From Anthonomus grandis grandis (lineage: Eukaryota > Arthropoda > Insecta > Coleoptera > Curculionidae), in the NCBI RefSeq assembly GCF_022605725.1, contig NC_065560.1, positions 19,955,052 to 20,019,051 of the forward strand: 64,000 nt of DNA, given 5' to 3'. The translations under genes were made by a program, and so were the position numbers. The notes below the pieces were generated by a model. The model searched no databases and was not told the DNA's origin. It was given only the letters and a program-made list of their open reading frames with translations. Below, in pieces: positions 1-9,761 of the stretch (positions are counted from its first letter, which is position 1; the number at the start of each line of letters is the position of its first letter).

Positions 1-420
1 TACCAGAGGAAGTTTGAGTTTTTTTCATTACATAATTAATTAACAACATCAAAATTTTAAAGTAAAAAGAAAATTACTTTTTTAATAGCTATTGTACTTG
101 CTTCTGCCATGTGTTCATGGACATGGTGGACGGCCATATTGTGCAAAAAAACTATATAATTTACTTCCTATGGCATTTTTGCAGCAGCAGTCTTCAAAAG
201 CTCCATTTGTTTAAGGAAATCAACATTTTCCTTTTTTGTTATTTGATTTAATTTTATTAGATTTTTGACAGTTTGGAATTTTCAGTTGAGAAATACAAGC
301 ATTAATTTCTATTAGTATGCCTTATTATAGTTATCTAATGTATGATTTTTTATATAAGTATATGTAAAAAACGACATTGTTTATAAAAAGATGTTATATT
401 TACTACTCAGGAGGTAATGT
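1..420. other. AT-rich flank, no gene recognised
   Basis: No convincing coding frame, RNA gene or repeat end is visible here. Stop codons are frequent in all frames and the composition is AT-rich. Confidence 0.5.
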
Positions 421-627
421 GAGGTAAAGGTACAAAATAACATAAATATTAACTTTAAATTAGACACTGGTGCAGAAATAAATGCATTACCTGCTAAATT
501 TTTGGCCAATTTGGGGATACATCCCAATAATTTACTACCGTCAAATTTTAAAATCACAACTTATACAGGGTCTAAAATCGACATTTTGGGAAAATGTTCT
601 TTGCTATGTACATTATTATACATATAA
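421..627 (+). pseudogene. Retropepsin fragment of an LTR retrotransposon
   Basis: A 68-codon open frame without a start codon reads as an aspartic protease of the retropepsin family. The active-site motif FKLDTGAEINALP lies near the beginning, and a hydrophobic ILG-type strand follows about 35 residues later. In intact elements this protease cuts the Gag-Pol polyprotein. No RT or integrase follows; the frame ends at a TAA, and an antisense LINE fragment begins at once. Only the protease core is therefore left. The DTGAE motif makes the family call good, but Gypsy cannot be told from BEL on this evidence. Confidence 0.65.
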
Positions 628-872
628 GAACTTACTGGCCTTTTACCCGTCAACCAAATTAGAATCCCCTTTTTGTAAAAACAGGAATAACCTTATAATT
701 TTTTAATGAATTTGGAAATATTTCTTTTTCGAAGGACATATTAATGAGATATGTTAATGGTCCGATGCAAGCCTCCGCGGTCTTTTTAAATACAGAAAAA
801 GGAATTTTATCAGGTCCTCCAGACTTTTTATTTTTAAGTTTATTTTTTATAATATTCTAAACTTCCCCTCAC
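628..872 (-). pseudogene. Non-LTR retrotransposon RT fragment
   Basis: The minus strand reads as the beginning of a LINE reverse transcriptase. It has KNKKSGGPDKIPFSVFK (the usual G-x-DGIP region), then GPLTYLINMSFEKEIFP and LKNYKVIPVFTKRG. A one-base shift follows, after which GDSNLVDG matches the usual loop before YRPIS. An in-frame stop lies near 864. Only RT motifs 0 to 2 remain; the catalytic FADD box is absent. The order and spacing fit Jockey/CR1-type elements. It abuts the protease fragment on the other strand, so one of the two was inserted or truncated there. Confidence 0.6.
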
Positions 873-945
873 TGAAAGGAATAATGTATGATAAGGTATA
901 CTGTAATGTATATACTCATACTATGCGAAAAACATGCAAAATATA

Positions 946-2145
946 CCGGGTGGTGCGTCGCCGAGCGGAACAGGAAATCCCATGTAAATTTTAAGGGGGT
1001 CAATTATTGGCTTCTATAAATGACACTTTTTAAATGACCCCACAAAAAGAAGTCACTCGGTGAAAGATCAGGTGACCTGGTTTTTGCCAAAGTATCCGGT
1101 ACCGTGGACCAATAATATTGCCGTTAAAAGCATTTTTCAAGCACTCTCTAACCATACGGGCATTATGGGCCGGGCAACCATCCAGATCATTTGATCTTCC
1201 TGAACAACTTCTTCCAAGGCGAGTCCAATTTGATTTTGAAATAAGTCCAAATAGGTTTCAGCTGTTAGGTTACAGTCCATAAAAAAGGGTCCAATGATAT
1301 GGTGTCCAATAATTCCCACGAGTACATTTGTTTATTGTGTCCGAGTATGAACAAAGCGACGTTCATTGTCTTGTCTCCAATACCGGCAATTCTGAACATT
1401 TGGTTCATTATTGAGGGTAAAAGTACATTAATCGGTAAAACAAATATTTCTTAAAAAATACCTATTATTATTTGCTCCTTCCATCATTTCAAAACAAAAT
1501 GCCATTCTTCGCTCTTCATCTCCTTCCTGCAGCTCTTGATGTTTTTCGAATTTATACGAATAATATTTGTGTTTTTTTAAAGTGCGCAATACCGTTGTAT
1601 GATGTTTATTTACCTCTTGCCCAAGAACCCTCGTACTAACCATCTTGTTTTCCTCCACACTCAGTAGAATATTAAGAATTCTGTTCTCTCTTTCTTCGGC
1701 TCTATTTTCGATATTCTGAGTTGAACATTTACAATTATTTATTACGGTACCTTTGGACTCGAACTTATTGACAATACGTTTTATAGTTGAAATGGACGGA
1801 ATGGGCTTGGTGGGGAAATAAACTGAAAACATTTCAGATACTACTCTAAAACTGTTTCCCGCATAATGCCACTTAATAATGGCTATTTTTTCGTCGATTA
1901 AATAATTCATACTTGTTTTCAAATATCGACTGTCACTGATTTATTGACACTTTTCCTCACGTCAGTGACAATATTCATTTTACTGGTGCCCGTTTGTTTT
2001 TACCTGAACCGAAAATTTGCTAATTTTGCAATTACATTTAATTGAATAATTCAAGATTCGCATATTAAAATTTTTTGAAACATAAATGACCCCCTTAAAA
2101 TTTACATGGGTTTTCCTATGTTCCGCTCGGCGACGCACCACCCGG
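946..2145 (-). mobile_element. Mariner-like (DUF4817-type) element with near-complete inverted repeats
   Basis: The two ends are inverted copies of about 59 bp (946-1004 and 2087-2145), both beginning CCGGGTGGTGCGTCGCCGAG and differing by small indels. Each end is flanked by TA (944-945 and 2146-2147), the target duplication of Tc1/mariner elements. The interior carries a damaged transposase on the minus strand. Total length is 1200 bp, shorter than an autonomous member, because the C-terminal coding part is missing. Confidence 0.85.
1014..1922 (-). pseudogene. Mariner-like transposase, frameshifted and C-terminally deleted
   Basis: The N-terminal 164 codons (1922 to 1428) are open. They hold the helix-turn-helix region typical of insect DUF4817 transposases (MNYLIDEKIAIIKWHYAGNS, then PSISTIKRIVNKFESKGTV) and end at the first catalytic aspartate, CFTD. 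After a gap the catalytic core resumes in other frames: GIIGHHIIGPFFMDCNLTAE, then DGCPAHNARMVREC with the second aspartate, then RSPDLSPSDFFLWGHLKSVI with the third. At least two frame changes are needed. The usual last 70 or so residues, ending near HFEHLL, are absent because the right part of the gene runs straight into the inverted repeat. It cannot make active transposase. Confidence 0.8.
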
Positions 2146-2229
2146 TATATTCTGGATATTAGATAAATTATCTTTATTTTGTTTTAAAGGGCTTACATAC
2201 TTGCAATCAAATAAGGTCTGCTCAATGCC

Positions 2230-2616
2230 TATACCCCTTATTATAAATATAAAGTACAACCAGTAACTGATTGTAAAGTGACGAATAACCGGCCTGATAT
2301 TGTGGTACTAAATAAAATGGATAATAAAGTATTTCTAATTGACCTTGCTTATCCAAATAATAACAAATTATTGGATAAACATCAGAACAAACAAGCTAAA
2401 TAGGCAGACCTTGCTGTAGAAATCAAACAGATATTGCATGAAAATAATTTCAAAGTAATAACAATAATTGTTTCGGCTACAGACCTAGTCCCGAAAATTT
2501 TCCACGAAAATATATCTAAGCTTGGACTTCTGGATTTTTATAACCCCTTTATAAAAATCCAGATGGCAACAATTCTCAATACATGCCGCACAGTCACAAA
2601 ATTTCTTGCAGTTTAA
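2230..2616 (+). pseudogene. C-terminal endonuclease-like region of an R2-like LINE
   Basis: The frame reads TPYYKYKVQPVTDCKVTNNR, then PDIVVLNK and VFLIDLAYPNNNKLLDKHQN. After an in-frame stop at 2401 it continues ADLAVEIKQILHE, TIIVSATDLVPKIFHENISK and MATILNTCRTVTKFL before a final TAA. This order, with a PD...(I)DxA core, is what I know from the restriction-like endonuclease end of R2-type LINE proteins in arthropods. No RT precedes it; the mariner at 946-2145 ends just upstream. It is a 5'-truncated dead copy. The name R2-like rests on recalled resemblance and is less certain than the LINE call. Confidence 0.55.
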
Positions 2617-3052
2617 TAATCGACCCGATTCCCTTTCATACGTATCTGGGAAAGGTAAATTTTATCCAGCATTTATTGAGATGAAAGAAAGTTCCAGCCA
2701 ATTATAATGATGTTTTTTTTATTTGTAAAGTCTTATTATTCTGAACAAAGCCTTTTTATCAACCGAAGCTATGAAAAAAAAAATTGTCTTAAATAATTGT
2801 TTTTTAAAGATAAATTGTTCGACTTTTAATGAACACGTTTGTTAGTTTGTAGCAATTTTCCTTTTAACGATATTTTTACCTTATATAAGCACGGTTTTAT
2901 GTCTGGCGAATGGAGTAGTGAGATCCTCTCATTTTATATTTATTGATATTCCCAGGGCGTTACTTAATTTTGTTTTGTATTTAATTAATTAAAGAGAGAT
3001 GTAATTAAACATTAATTTAATTAAAAAATCTTAGTTAGCGCATAGTAATATA
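2617..3052. other. AT-rich spacer, possibly 3' tail of the R2-like fragment
   Basis: No coding frame is supported. It follows the LINE stop codon directly and may include that element's 3' untranslated region, but no clear poly(A) or target duplication is visible. Confidence 0.35.
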
Positions 3053-3490
3053 CAGGGTGTCTCCTTTCAAATAGTCAAAAATGCTACAGTATATACAAGA
3101 ACCATAAAAAAGTTTGAGATAGAACATCGATGGTCGGAAATGCCTCGTTTCCAAAACACTGGGTGTTGAAATTTTCAAAAAAAACATTTTTTCCCTCTGT
3201 ATTAATAACGTTTTAAGCGATTTAAATGAATTTTTTAGGTTTTAAATGATAGCTGGTGAGGCAACTTTTTGAGGATTTGCAAATAATTTGACTTGTTCAG
3301 GGACAGACTTGCAGCACATGCACGTTAAATTTTTTATAAAAAAATAGGTACGCCACTATTTTTTTGAAAAAAAAAAATTTTTTTTCAGAATATTTTGTTT
3401 ATTTCTAACAACACACAGCCCTTGCATTTTTGCTGTCCGAAAAACCATTTTGGTGCAAAAAAATAAAATCCATACCAGAGTTCTTTATTG
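3053..3490 (+). repeat. Mariner 5' end region, dispersed copy 1
   Basis: It starts with CAGGGTGTCTCCTTTCAAAT after TA, the look of a Tc1/mariner terminus. Positions about 3088-3490 recur in inverted orientation at 10345-10760. Shared landmarks include GTTTGAGATAG, TCGGAA, GTTTCCAAAA, GGGTGTTGAAATTT and GCAGCACATG. The transposase fragment that starts near 3742 lies downstream in the same direction, so this is probably the terminal repeat plus leader of that element. Confidence 0.6.
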
Positions 3491-3929
3491 TATTAGTTTT
3501 TTTTTATATTTCCCAAAAATTTTAGGCAGTTATTCATGGTAATCTTCATAAAATAATTAATAATAATAACAAAGTGTGTACATGTTTTTGTTATGTTTAG
3601 TGTCGTTGCATACCTATTATCGTATTTTTACGGTATGGGAGACACTTTTTTTAGGAGATCGGATCGGAAGTCAATTTTTGCAGAAGATTCAGATACCATA
3701 CTCAATTGCAAATAATGTTGTTAGACAGAATATTAGAGATCAGAGAGAACTGGTGGCTGTCCAGCGCATTTCGCTCATATTGTAAGGGCTTTCTTAGATC
3801 AGAACTACAACAACAGGTGGATTGGTAGAGGTGGTCCAGTCTCTTGGCCAGCAAGGTTATCTGATCTGACACCTCTAGACTTTTTTTCTGGGGCGCCATT
3901 TTTTTTTTAATGGTAAACAAGCACAAGAG

Positions 3930-4470
3930 GAAAGTCCTATGTCACTCTTGGAGTGGTGCTTGCGCGAAGATATTTTTGGGCATTTATCTTGAATCGCTGT
4001 AGGTTGTATGCGTCGGGAAATATGTGAGGTGGAAGCCCGTTCCACAAAGAAGATGTTCTCCAGATGAATGAGTCCCGATACAGCGACGTCCTTGGGGTAG
4101 GCAGGTGGACTCGATGTTGATGAGCCGCAACTGCTAGACGCGTCCTTCTTGCCGGAGCAGCTCTGGGTGGAATCAGACCTGCCAGCTCAGAGGAGCACTT
4201 ACCGTGATAATAACGGTAGAATAAAGATCAGCCACCTTTCTCCTGTGCTCCAGACTATCCAGACTCTTTGTCAGTTCTGGTTTGTCGATAAGACGAATAG
4301 CTCTCTTCTGTATAGAATCCAGCAGGTTTAAACTATGCTTAGGTGCAGAGCTCCAGACATGCGAGCAATACTCGAGGGAAGGGCGTATTTGAGCCTTATA
4401 AAGAGTCAGCAGCTGTTCTGGCGTATAACACTGGTCATGTAACAGCTTATCTATACAACACCTGTAATCA
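3930..4470 (-). pseudogene. LINE (Jockey-like) 3' end, RT C-terminal region
   Basis: On the minus strand the reading is DKLLHDQCYTPEQLLTLYKA, QIRPSLEYCSHVWSSAPK, LLDSIQKRAIRLIDKPE, then (after frame changes) ELAGLIPPRAAPARRTRL, SLYRDSFIWRTSSLWNGLPP and a tail ending ASTTPRVT plus stop. This is the conserved region after the RT of Jockey-type LINEs, where the protein ends in a basic tail. It is GC-richer than its neighbours. Everything upstream of it, including the catalytic RT, is missing, as expected of a 5'-truncated insertion. It sits inside the mariner transposase at 3742-7314. Confidence 0.7.
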
Positions 4471-4830
4471 ACAAAAAAGACCTAGATACTAGAGTTGTGG
4501 TAGCTGCGGACTTTCTGAGAAACGATCTAGGGGTCTTTGCTCATGTACAGGGTGGGCCAATTTAGACGTTTTCTTATGGGAAGTCATGTCCCTGTTAGAG
4601 ATAAAAAAATTTTTACCTCCATTCTCCGGGCTCAAATTTTAAAAGAAGTTTATTGAAGCAAATGAAATTTTGCTATGGCAAACAGTTTGGCCGCTAGAGG
4701 GCGTTTCTGAAATTTGGTCATTTTCGTTTTTCGGCTATGGCTGTTGTGTTTTTAAAGATAAATGATTTCTGTAAAGACTTTCTTATAGCACTTTTAAGCG
4801 CTTAACATGCTCATGATATTTAAATTTATA

Positions 4831-6962
4831 CAGGGTGCTTCATTATAAATTTTTTTTTTTTTTTAAATGGAATGCTTATTATTTTTTTGCATTTTCTTGT
4901 AGCCCTTAAAATTCCCTTTTCAAATATATATAACACTAATAATCTAAATTTAATAGTTTACGATATATAAATAAATTTCTTAAATATTAAAAACACGTAG
5001 GTAATGACCCGCCATTTTAATCGCGTAAACGGAAGAGTAGGCGTGTTTTAAACTGCTATAAGTGAAGCTTAATATTTACATAAACAAACTTGTTTTTATA
5101 ATCTATGTTTTCCTTTGTATTTATATTTTGATATTAGAATCCAAAAACGTATCAATTTTTCAAAAAATTCCATATGATTAGAAGTTTTATCAAATATAAT
5201 GAGAATTTAAGGGCCTGCGATATCAACGTCCTTATTAAAAATAAGTGCAGTTATTTAAGACACTCAAAGATTAAAAAAGGACGTTATAGGTTCTGTATTT
5301 TTTATTTGTGATACTTCAGTAAGCGCTTTTAAAAATCAAAAGTAAATTAAACAATAGCTCCTGTTTTATTAAATATTAATTATATTAATGGACAAATACA
5401 GTTATAAAAACAAAATAATACTGTAAAAAAAAAAAAAAGTATTTATTTATTTATTTATTTTAAACTTAGAATATGAACTAACAAACAAAAAGTAAAAATC
5501 AGATTTTATTATTTTATTGATATTTTAACTAAAACTGCAACTCTATATATTACGTACTTATAACAAGTGTTCAAACTGAGCTCCTTCCTGATCAATGCAC
5601 CAGCGGCTACGTTTTTCAACATTATCAACAGCGTTTCTTAATTCAATATTTGTTATTGTTGCAAATGCATTATGTAAAGCTTCTTCTAACATTACTCTTG
5701 AAGTAATTGGCTGTTGGTATACCAAGTCTTTTATTCTTCCCCAAAGATAAAAATCTAAGGGTGTTAAGTCAGGGGATCTAGGCGGCCAACGTATTGGACC
5801 TTGATTTCCTATCCACTGCTCACCAAACTGCTCATTTAAATAATTACTAACCACTCTAGAATTGTGCGGTGGCGCACCATCCTGCTGGAAAAATATAGGA
5901 TGCCTCTGCTGGGCTAGAGGCAATTCCTCTAGGAAGCGCTCAACTTGCGTTTGCAGAATTTGTAAATATCGCTCTGAATTTAACTGTCCATCATAAATAT
6001 AGGGACCAATAAATCTACCACAAAATATGCCTACCCATACACTAAAACTGTAACGGCCTTGATTTCTTACAGCCACCGTTGCGTTAGGATTTGCTCGAGC
6101 CCAGGTATACCTATTATACCTATTAAAAATGCCTGCACTACTAATCGATGCTTCATCCGTCCAAATACAATTGTAGCCAAATGTTGTATCTTGACCACAC
6201 TTTTGCAAATACCACCGACAGAATTCCAATCTTCTATCACGATCCGCAGGAAAGAGATGATGAACTTTTCGGGTTCGATAAGCTTTATACCTATATTTTT
6301 TTAAAATCCGTCTTGCAGAGGTCCTTGGCACACCAGTTTCTACTTCCAATTTCCGGGTGGATAGATTAGAGTTATTTTCAATTGCACCCAAAACTGTTAT
6401 ATCCAATAGTTCTTGATCGTCATTTATATTATTATTAGCATTTCTTCGCGGTTTAGCAAAAGAACCAAAATTAATAAGGTTTCTTTTTAATTTCTCAAAC
6501 AGCGTACTATGTAGCTGCCCCCGTTCTGGATATCGTCGTTGATATAAATTACAGGCCTCTCTTGTATTTTCATTACATTCAATAAAACATTTAATCATAT
6601 CGAATTTTTCATAGTTTTGATACATTGTGATTATCACATAAAAGAAATACAAAGTAAAACAGATTATGAAAATAAGCTTGTTTATGTCAAAATGACGTAT
6701 TACTCAAAGCAGTTTGACAACCGCCTACTCAACTTTTTACGCAATTGTTTCACCCGCCTACTCTGTTTTTTAGGCGTTTTAAATGGCACGGCATTATAAT
6801 TTATTGATACTTAAGAAATCTATTTATATCTCCTAAACTAATGAATTTAGATTATAAGTGTTATATATATTTGAAAAGGGAATTTTAAGGGCTACAAGAA
6901 AATGCAAAAAAATAATATGCATTCTATTAAAAAAAAAAAAAAAATAATAATGAAGCACCCTG
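4831..6962 (-). mobile_element. Mariner-like DD41D element with intact transposase
   Basis: Both ends begin CAGGGTGCTTCATTAT and are inverted copies for roughly 230 bp (4831-5060 and about 6730-6962), including matching tracts such as CTTGTAGCCCTTAAAATTCC. TA lies on each side (4829-4830 and 6963-6964). The single gene is on the minus strand. The intact frame and well-preserved ends suggest a recent copy; whether it still moves cannot be told from sequence alone. Confidence 0.85.
5558..6652 (-). CDS. Intact mariner-like transposase, DD41D type
   Basis: A 364-codon open frame encodes a complete transposase, which would cut the element out and join it at TA sites in the nucleus. Residues about 10-150 hold the DNA-binding part, with two helix-turn-helix-like stretches (ECNENTREACNLYQRRYPER and STRKLEVETGVPRTSARRIL). 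The catalytic core shows WTDEAS (first Asp, near residue 167), FFQQDGAPPHNSRVV (second) and RSPDLTPLDFYLWGRIKD (third). By hand count 41 residues separate the second and third Asp. The protein ends CIDQEGAQFEHLL, the usual terminus. The second Met (MYQNYEKFD, at 6625) is the more likely start, since the first nine residues are hydrophobic and untypical. No break is seen. Confidence 0.9.
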   Translation of the reverse strand: MYFFYVIITMYQNYEKFDMIKCFIECNENTREACNLYQRRYPERGQLHSTLFEKLKRNLINFGSFAKPRRNANNNINDDQELLDITVLGAIENNSNLSTRKLEVETGVPRTSARRILKKYRYKAYRTRKVHHLFPADRDRRLEFCRWYLQKCGQDTTFGYNCIWTDEASISSAGIFNRYNRYTWARANPNATVAVRNQGRYSFSVWVGIFCGRFIGPYIYDGQLNSERYLQILQTQVERFLEELPLAQQRHPIFFQQDGAPPHNSRVVSNYLNEQFGEQWIGNQGPIRWPPRSPDLTPLDFYLWGRIKDLVYQQPITSRVMLEEALHNAFATITNIELRNAVDNVEKRSRWCIDQEGAQFEHLL

Positions 6963-7314
6963 TATAAATTTAAATATCATGAGCATGTTAAGCGCTTAAA
7001 AATGCTATAAGAAAGTCTTTACAGAAATCATTTATCTTTAAAAACACAGCAGCCATAGCCGAAAAACGAAAATGACTAAATTTCAGAAACGCCCTCTAGC
7101 GGCCAAACTGTTTGCCATAGCAAAATTTCATTTGCTTCAATAAACTTCTTTTAAAATTTGAGCCCGGAGAATGGAGGTCAAAAATTTTTTTATCTCTAAC
7201 AGGGACATGACTTCCCATAAGAAAACGTCTAAATTGGCCCACCCTGTACATTTTGGGGCAACAGGTGCAGAAGATGTGTGGAAATGCATGGAGGATACTC
7301 TGAGCATTTGGTTT

Positions 7315-7511
7315 GAATTGTTTCAATTGTTTATTGCTTCAATTGATCTTTTTAAGTTGTTTTTTATTTTTTTTTAATAAAGCCAGCCACTCCACTTTCG
7401 TTTTGACTTGATTAGTACTATTGTCTTCAAGCATTTTTGCAGAAAAAAAATGACTTATTCAAGTCAATCAATCTAAAAGAATTAATTTTTCTGGTTTGAC
7501 TTATGATGGCA
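7315..7511. other. Spacer after mariner fragment
   Basis: AT-rich, with no coding frame or terminal repeat recognised. The right inverted repeat expected for the 3053-7314 mariner was not found here. Confidence 0.35.
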
Positions 7512-7742
7512 TCAGAGAAAAACAAACCACCAGGTGGTGGCATGCCAGTCTTGAGGCACAAAGATATGCAGGTAGAATTTGTGAACTATTTCCTCTACGG
7601 TAAAATCTGAAGATGCGGTAATATAATTACACAGCAACGATAGCTTAATGTTACGATTCTGACCTCCGAATTGGTCGGAATACGTAATAAGTCGTTTGGA
7701 TTTAACGAAATACTTTATATAAAATGAAATACAAGATCCCAT
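7512..7742 (-). pseudogene. Fragment of an unclassified repeated insect protein
   Basis: The minus strand has a 76-codon frame containing KRLITYSDQFGGQNRNIKLS followed by CNYITASSDFTVEEIVHKF. The YSD-x-GGQNRNIK pattern resembles a protein family seen many times in insect genomes, apparently spread by mobile elements, but I cannot name the element class with certainty. The frame ends in unrelated residues, so the match covers only part of a domain. No catalytic assignment is made. It lies between two mariner copies and has no partner gene. Confidence 0.35.
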
Positions 7743-7922
7743 CTTAGAATTACTCCTTGAAGTTTATGCTAATATATTATAACATTTTAAAAGTGATATT
7801 TCATTAAGAATAATCTTTAATTGAGGTATGCAAAATATCAATTTATAAACTCTGGTGATATCGTTATTTATTAATATATAAGGAACTGAATATCTAGTTA
7901 ATTATCCTAGAAGCAATATATA

Positions 7923-9759
7923 CAGTGTGGTGACTTTAGCTGGAATAAATTCAGTTAAAACTAATCAAATTTTATCTCGCAAAATTCCTGAGACTCGTTG
8001 ATTTTTGTTTATTTTTTTTCACATTTCAAGATAGTTTTTGTATTTTTTCACCTACAGAGGGAGTCCAAATTAACCCAAACTTTTTTTTCAAATGGAAAGC
8101 CACTTTTTTAAACCCTCATTGAAAAGAGCCCTTTTTCCTGATTAAATGATTAAATTGCCCTATTTACTTTTGTGATTATCTAAAGGAGAAAAACGAAAAA
8201 AAAAACATTAAATTATTAAAAGTCTCGAAATATTTTGTGTTGGTAAATTTTTTGCGTTTGGCTTGTTTGTTTATTTTATTGGTATCGAGACATTTCCTGA
8301 CATTGTTGTAGTGTCACTGTTAAAGTGAATTTCAACCAGTTGTTAAATAAGTTAACTAATATTGAAAAAATGCCTTATTTATCCGAATCCCACAAGATTG
8401 AAATCTTTATGATGATTGGTTATGGGGACAGAAGTCGTACTCAGCTAGAGGTTGTCCACTTATTCAGGCATAAATATCCAGATTTACCACCTATTAACCA
8501 AGGTACGGTTAGTAAAATCGAAAGCAGATTTCGAGAAGTTGGGCACGTGAGGGATGTTTCAAGACAAAGGTCTTCTAAAATCGATGAAAACACCCAATTA
8601 CATGTATTGTTAGCGATGGAAGAAAATCCGGTAACTGCAGCCAGAAGAGTAGCTCGCGAAAATTTTATTCATCATAAATCTGTGCTAAAAATTTTAAAAA
8701 GTGCAAACAAACGACCTTATAAAATGCAACCCGTTCAAGAGTTATTGGAAGACGATCCAGATCGCAGAGTTCAGTTCTGTGAATTAATGATGAACGCCAT
8801 TGACGAAAATCGCATATCTTCGGAGTGGATCCTTTTTTCTGATAACATTGACATTCACCCTAAATGGCCATGTTAATAAGCAGAACTGTCGCTACTGGTC
8901 TGACGAGAACCCACACTGGGTGAGGGAAACTAATACACAATATCCCCAGAAAACTAATGTTTGGGCTGGCATAATTGGCAGGCAAGTTATAGGGCCCATA
9001 TTCTTCAATGATACTTTAACTGGGGAAAGATATCTAGAATTTCTTGAACATGAACTAGTTCCAGTCTTACGTGCCTTATATCTGAGTCAGTTCGATCCAG
9101 ATTTGTATGATGAAAAAATCTGGATTCAACAAGATGGTGCTCCCCCACATTATGCCCGTAATGTACGCCAGTATTTAGATGACAATTTTCCAAACAGATG
9201 GATTGGTAGAAGGGGTGCAATCGAGTGGCCGGCACGTTCTCCCGATCTCACCCCACTTGTTTTTTTTCTGTGGGGACATTTAAAAAGTAAAATTTATATG
9301 AGCAAACCAGGAAACCTAGACGAACTCAAAGAACGTATTAGGCAAGAAGTCCGACAAATATCCCCAGAAGTGTTAGAAATTGTCAGAAACGAATTTTATT
9401 ATCGTCTTGGGCTTTGCCAACAAGTAAATGGTGCTCATTTTGAGCATCTTATACATTAAACGTAACTTTTAATAATTTAATGGTTTTTTTTTCGTATTTC
9501 TCCTTTAGATAATCACAAAAGTAAATAGGGCAATTTAATCAAGAAAAAGGTCTCTTTACGATGAGAGTTTAAAAAAAGTGGCTTTCCATTTGAAAAAAAA
9601 AGTTAGGGTTAATTTTCACCCCCCCTGTAGGTGAAAAAATACAAAAACTATCTTGAAATGTGAAAAAAAATAAAAAAAAATCGACGGGTCTCAGGAATTT
9701 TGCGAGATAAATTTTGATTAGTTTTAACTGAATTTATTCCAGTTAAAGTCACCACACTG
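7923..9759 (+). mobile_element. Mariner-like element with about 270-bp inverted repeats
   Basis: The ends start CAGTGTGGTGACTTTA and are inverted copies for about 270 bp (7923-8192 and 9492-9759), with TA duplications at 7921-7922 and 9760-9761. The arms differ at scattered positions. The interior carries one transposase gene on the plus strand. Length and structure are those of a complete element, but the gene is inactivated. Confidence 0.85.
8370..9459 (+). pseudogene. DD41D transposase, frameshifted and lacking third Asp
   Basis: The first frame runs from MPYLSESHKIEIFMMIGYGD through the DNA-binding region to ILFSDN, which holds the first catalytic Asp. The frame is then lost: a one-base change just after FSD puts the rest (FTLNGHVNKQNCRYWSDENP onward) in the next frame, open to the end at ...VNGAHFEHLIH. 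The second Asp is present in IQQDGAPPHYARNV. The third position reads SPDLTPLVFFLWGHLK, with Val where relatives have Asp (LTPLDF), 41 residues after the second Asp. The element is therefore inactive for two independent reasons. An upstream Met at 8325 is in frame, but the Met at 8370 lines up better with relatives. Confidence 0.85.
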
Positions 9760-9761
9760 TA

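Larger units (their letters stand above)
4548..7246. mobile_element. Palindromic (foldback-type) element with CAGGGTGGGCC ends
   Basis: The left arm (4548-4830) and right arm (6963-7246) are inverted copies of about 283 bp with only a handful of differences. Both ends start CAGGGTGGGCCAATTTAGAC and are flanked by TA (4546-4547 and 7247-7248). Removing the internal mariner and one TA leaves the arms meeting in a perfect palindrome around TATA. So this was a compact palindromic MITE that later received an insertion at its centre. It has no gene of its own. An alternative is one element with nested terminal repeats. Confidence 0.75.
3742..7314 (+). pseudogene. Mariner transposase split into three pieces by later insertions
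   Basis: Piece one (3742-3900) carries the second catalytic region, GGCPAHFAHIVRAFLDQNYN, then NRWIGRGGPVSWPARLSDLT, then PLDFF with the third aspartate. The next residues are found only at 4470-4546: PVINKKDLDTRVVVAADFLR and NDLGVFAHV, the usual helical tail. The end is found only at 7249-7314: FWGNRCRRCVEMHGGYSEHLV and a stop, matching the usual HFEHL terminus. Between pieces lie an antisense LINE fragment (3930-4470) and a palindromic element (4548-7246). The family assignment is strong from the order of motifs. The N-terminal half and the right terminal repeat were not found. Confidence 0.7.
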
